Origin: Sitta carolinensis
Taxonomy: Eukaryota > Chordata > Aves > Passeriformes > Sittidae
Direction: 5' to 3'
Length of the DNA: 64,000 nt
Assembly (NCBI GenBank): GCA_032173965.1
Contig: CM063299.1
Coordinates: forward strand, 186,001-250,000
Positions 59,201-64,000 of the stretch are shown piece after piece. Under the pieces are notes generated by a model. It saw nothing but the letters and a program-made list of their open reading frames with translations. It was not told the origin of the DNA and did not search any database. A program made the position numbers and the translations under genes. The number at the start of each line of letters is the position of its first letter. Position 1 is the first letter of the stretch.

Positions 59201-62200
59201 ATGCTTCAGTTCTTTATGTATTAAGCTCATTTGAACAATGTGTTTTGTTCATATATCACTGGTGACAGAAAATGTACAACCATGTATATCACATGCTACA
59301 GAGGGTGATAAACAGGAGGTCTTAAGTATCTGAGGAAATTTCATTCCTCTGACTAGTCTGGTATTTGGGACCATTTTAAAAATTGTTCTTTGCCAGTAAG
59401 AGCTGCAAAGAAATACCATCAATCTAAAGCATCTGGGGCCTGAGCTCAGGCTGGGGTTAGTGGCTATTTTGCATTATATTGACCTGGTGAAATGCCAGTT
59501 GGATTTTCTGAAATAAAACCAGCAATAGTCAATAATTAATGTTCCCATAGTTAATTAAATTGGTCCAGCTGGTAAAGTGAATCCATACACTCTGGCCCCA
59601 GAGATTTGCTGCTGTGGGTCACATCCACCTGCATGACTGAGGGCTGTGTGAGTGCACATGTCATGCGTGTGGTGCCCTGCTCAGCCCTTCCCACAGCAGC
59701 TCCAGTAACACCAGTGACACCCCCAAAACCACCCTAGGGACTTGGCACTTTCCCTTTCTGGAGGAGGCTGGAGCAGCTAAACATCACTGACCTCTCCTTC
59801 TCCTGTGCCAAGCCATCACTCATCTGTGGGTTTATTAGCTGTTTATGAACATGCGCTAATGTTTTAGGGAAAAAAGCTGACCTTGGCTTTGAGCAATTAC
59901 CCAGCTCAGTGCTGTGTGTGACAGTGCAGAGGGATGTGTGCACCTCAGGGACATGTCCTCTCCCCTTGGGGACAGGAGGTCTTGGCCAAAAGAGACGGAT
60001 GAAATAATGGCAGTAATTTAATGGGATGTTACCAGTAGTACACAAGCAGCTCAGCAGTTCCCTTACGGCCCCTGTTTAAGTGCAGTGGGACAATTTCCTG
60101 TTCTGACAATGGTCTGGTGTCACTGGATTACAGTTTGGCCCTTTTCAAAAAAGGTTTTTCTTTAAATCTGTTACATTTTTTTTTTCTTCTTGCTGCTTAT
60201 CAGGGATATATTCTTGTGCTGTAAGAATGGGACTTCATAGAGCCACTACAAGGCATTTGGTTCATCAGTTTTTAATTAAATTTGAATTGAAGAGTCTTTT
60301 TCCTCTGGCTAATTTACAAGTTACAAACAAAATCCCCTTAAGTGCCTTTTCTTTTCTGCCATAAACTAGTAAAGATGCTGTCGAATTCCCTCAGAAACCC
60401 AACTTCTCCAGCCCCATAAGAGTGCAGATTATTGTTCCATTAGAAACAGAACAGAGCAGTTCTTAGGCAAACAGGTGAAATAAAACCAGTGCCAGAGCCT
60501 GTCAGTGCTTGTGCCAGGTGCCATCACTGGACCCCTCCGACGGGCATCACTCACAGGGACCATCCTCTCTGACCTGTTTCCTGTGATTAATTTCAACTAG
60601 ACTTGATTACACCGTAGCAGTAGCTTCTCCGAAAGACACTCACTATTTTTTCTGGGGCAAGGGAAAAGTGCAGGGCCTGGTAAAGGAATAACCTGTGCAG
60701 AGTTAACTCAGTGCTCTTCTCTAAGGAATTTTCAGGCCTCTGAGCACTGCTGTGCAGATCCTGTGAGAGACAAAAAGGTTGATTTGGACTAAAAATCATG
60801 TTTGGCACCTCCTGTAGCTCCTACATGCTGATGCCCAATGTTACAGCATTGATGCATCTGGTAGAGTTGTGTTAAAATTGCTGATAATTACCTCCATCTC
60901 ACCGCGTTCCAATTCTCGATAACAATGTGCAACTGCTCTGTGTCATTTCCTTTCTTCCCTGTACACACCAATCTGCTGGATTCATCTGTCCAGAAATACA
61001 AGCTGAAGATGATAAGGATAATTGATGATTCCCCTCTGGACTGGGTCGTTATTAATAGCTGTGTTCACTTTGGCTGTCAGCTAATCTCTGCTGCGAAGGG
61101 CTCGCCTCGGTGCCTGCGCTGCTCGCTGCGCTCTCTGCTGGGGGCTGGAATGGCAAGGGAAACACGTGCTGTGCAAAAATTACATTCATTCTTAAGCCCC
61201 CATTTTGTTATTCAAATCCAAAATTTTTGCTTCAGCCAGACAAACCCAAACTCTCAAACTCATCCCACTGGCATGGTGGGAGCTACTGGCAGTTTTCATG
61301 TTAGTTTTTATGGCTTGAATAACCCATGTTCCCACAGGATCCCAGTACCTCCTAGTCCTCGGTCTGACATCCTTCCCAGAGTGTTGGGAGGCAGGAGAGT
61401 GCACCTGCACTGCTGCCAGTGGGACGTGGCCTCGCTGGGCACGGCTGAAGGCTCAGCAGTGCTGTGGGTGCAGGAGCTGCTTTGGGGTAGAGCCCAGGCT
61501 GGGCCGTGGGGCACGGCCAGCACTGCTGCGAGGAGAATGCTGACTGGGGATGCAGGACTTGCAGGGGGAAAACAGGGAAGGAGTGAAACAAGCAGTTGCC
61601 CTTGGAATATCAGCGGGTCAATACTGTTCCCCAGTGACATCTATTCTTTGGCTTCTGCTAAAACTGAGATAGTTGAGATTTTCCCTTCTTTTAATCTGAA
61701 CTGAAAAAGAAAAAAATCTCTTTGTAGGGAAAGAATTGAAACAAGTCTCATTTTTGCATGCTGAATATTGATATTTTGTCATAGGTCTTCATCTATCAGT
61801 CATTGAAAAGAGTTCCCGAACTCCCCACCGGGGCCAGCTTTCTCCCAGGTGATGCTTTGGTCCTCAAACCAATTGTAGCAACTGGGGCAGAATCAGGGTC
61901 CCTGGGGTGGGCTGCACCCACAGAGGGACCTTGAGTTGTGTTCGTAGCTGAGGGGCAGCACTTCCAGATTTTTCACCACCCACAGTGATAAATCTTCTTC
62001 CCTCCCTTCCCTTGCACCTGCAAGAGGTCTTGCCTTTTATTTTCAAAGTAGAAAAGTGATTTTTAAAAGGTGAAAGAGTATTTCTGACTTTGATAGCATG
62101 ATTAGCTGGGCTCAGAATATTGTTATGGCTTATCTCACTCTTCTGTGATAACTCAGAAAAACAATAAATGTCTTCTTAGAGCAGACTGACATTCAGTATT

Positions 62201-64000
62201 GAAATTGGTCTCCTAATCTTTATGTGATTGCTTTCTCCGTGATAGAAATATTGCCTCTTGTAGGGTATTTATTGTCTAGTTCTTTCCACAGTATTGACTT
62301 TATGTAACTGTTTGATATACATCAAATCCCTTAGAGATTTAATAAACTCTTCTGGTCAGTCTTCTGTTGTAAACACATTGAGATTTATGGTCATCTTAGT
62401 GGAAAGCCCTTTTTCGCTGAAATTCTCTGCTTCCAGATATCAAAAGATACAAATAGGAGCATAGATCACTGTGGGAATCTGAGCTCACAGCTGCTGCGTG
62501 CTGGTCAGGAGCTGTTGATGGTTAAAGTGAAGTGTGTGTGCCAGGTGATGGTGCAGCTGCCAGGGCTGGGCGCCAGGACCCTCCTTTGCTCCCGGGGCTC
62601 AGCCTGTGGCCTGGACAGCCAGCTGGGCTCATCTGTCCCTGACACAGCTTGGCTCCAGGAGCATTCCCATGGAAGAGCAAAGGGAAAGGAAAAATTTACT
62701 GTTATTCAGTTTCACATAAAGTGATGTATTGGTGCTATGCGGCAGCACTTGGTATTGAGAAAAATGGAAAACTGTGCAAAGAAGCGTACCAGCCTCACGA
62801 GCAGCCATGTGTGTCATCTCCCTGCCAGGTTGTTCCTTGTGCTTTCCCCACCCTCCAACTCTCTGGAGCTATTATTTCGTATTCTGAAACCAAACCATAG
62901 GTATTTCAGTATGATACTTAAAAAGTGTCCTTTGCTTTGGGATTGGAGAGGGGAGGAACACACTTGTTTTTAACAAACTTTTCTCTATACTGTAATCAGC
63001 TTTCCAGGGACCGCCTGCAAGAAATCCAGTCGAGCTCTTCAAATTCACTCATTAAATGCAAATACTCTCTTTTTCATCTTACATTAACCTCTCTTTAATG
63101 GTGTGAAAATGTCTGTTCATTTCACAGCTCAGCATTAGAAGACTGTATAGTAAGAGGCTTCTGAAGTGTTATAAATCAATCTCCACTAGAGAACAGAGCA
63201 GGTTCCTGCTTTGCTTGCACTGGGGAGGAGCTGCTGTTCCTATAACGTCCAAATCGATCCCCTTGGGCAGGCAATGCATCCAAACCCTGCCCCATCAGCT
63301 GCTGGAGATCGGGGTCTGGCTCTAGAAAGTAAGTTCTGGATTGAGACTTTCCTCTTATTTTGGTGCGATGAATTTCAGTTTCCCTTCTGATGATGCAATT
63401 TAATGGCAAATGCAGTTTAGAGATGTCTCTCCACAGATTTTGCATTTCCCGTTGTTGTTGTTGTGTTCCTGCCCTTTATCTCCTCTCCCGGGCAAGAATG
63501 AGAGGCAGCAGTGGAGATAAAATGTTTTTTCCCGCCTGTCACAGAAGGTGCCTGTATTGCTTCTCTGGCTGCTTCATGGCTTGAGGACAGGTAATTAGTT
63601 GGGGCAGTGATGAAACTTCAGATAAATGATGTGCTTCCATGGCTTCTCTGCTGATGGGAACACTTAATGGGAAATTTACTGGGAATGATAAAGTGATGTA
63701 TTTAAACAAGCTGAAAGGAGAATTTGGGTGATGTTTTGAGGCAGCATGACAACCACAGCTCTCTGGCAGCTCACTATTTCCCACTCTGCAAAGCCAAATC
63801 TAGGACTGAATGCTGGTGTGCACATCACTGTGCCCAGGGCTGGACCTTGGCAACAGCATGGAGGGGGCTGTCCTTGTCCCTCATTTGAGTGCAGATTGCA
63901 GCAGGCTGGAATGTCCCTCAGAGCAAATTTCGGGAACAACTCCCAGGGTGCTGCCAGCCACCCAGTTTGCTCCTTTGCACACCAGGTTGTTGCCAGCAGA
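53267..64000. other. Non-coding region, nothing firmly recognised
   Basis: An AT-rich block at about 53570-53850 contains an ATGCAAAT octamer (near 53733). A GACA microsatellite is at 55014-55038. GC-richer patches occur near 55.0-55.3 kb, 56.3-56.6 kb and 58.2 kb. The 259-residue frame at 60925-61704 has no family features and is taken as chance. Confidence 0.5.
55014..55038. repeat. (GACA)n microsatellite, about 6 copies
   Basis: Uninterrupted AGAC units run for 25 bases. It is a simple tetranucleotide repeat of the type common in vertebrate genomes. Confidence 0.95.

Noticed and set aside
60925..61704. A single 259-residue open frame on the plus strand
   Set aside because: Low-complexity, cysteine- and serine-mixed content without a recognisable domain, no splice support and no repeated motif. 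It is consistent with a chance frame in a moderately GC-rich stretch.

Overview
The window looks like vertebrate nuclear DNA, most probably from a bird. Exons are short and have GT/AG boundaries, coding density is very low, and there are no bacterial-style operons. The one gene I can name, WSCD1, is close to its human counterpart as I remember it but clearly diverged. I see no mammalian Alu or L1 sequence and several GC-rich minisatellites, which fits an avian genome. The bird assignment is an inference; no species-specific marker was found.

1-11.9 kb, minus strand: the start and most of WSCD1 (WSC domain containing 1, a Golgi sialate O-sulfotransferase). Eight coding exons are placed to the base from matching splice phases. 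In transcription order they are 11657-11232, 8433-8319, 7832-7648, 4921-4800, 2814-2649, 2178-2014, 1363-1163 and 121-1. The gene runs off the left edge; roughly the last 75 codons are outside. The exons encode an N-terminal signal anchor, two WSC domains and a sulfotransferase domain. The first coding exon is one base short of the length its reading frame needs, and the frame shifts inside a C-rich run near 11433-11436. A good acceptor at 11922 suggests that the start-codon exon carries about 265 bases of 5' leader, including a 17-codon upstream ORF.

11.9-64 kb: no recognisable protein gene. Two CpG-rich stretches (about 17.7-18.5 kb and 52.2-52.6 kb) each hold a strong minus-strand splice donor, and each has a GC-rich minisatellite directly upstream in the minus-strand sense. 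Either could be a non-coding first exon or promoter of WSCD1, which would make most of the window a long 5' intron; this is inferred, not shown. A weak cluster of exon-like open segments lies on the minus strand at 27.7-29.9 kb. A few exon-like splice pairs lie on the plus strand at 39-46 kb. The remainder is AT-leaning non-coding DNA with scattered microsatellites.

I found no previously undescribed biological system. The items most worth checking are the WSCD1 frameshift, the paired minisatellite and CpG-island arrangement, and the short plus-strand exon candidate at 39.45 kb.
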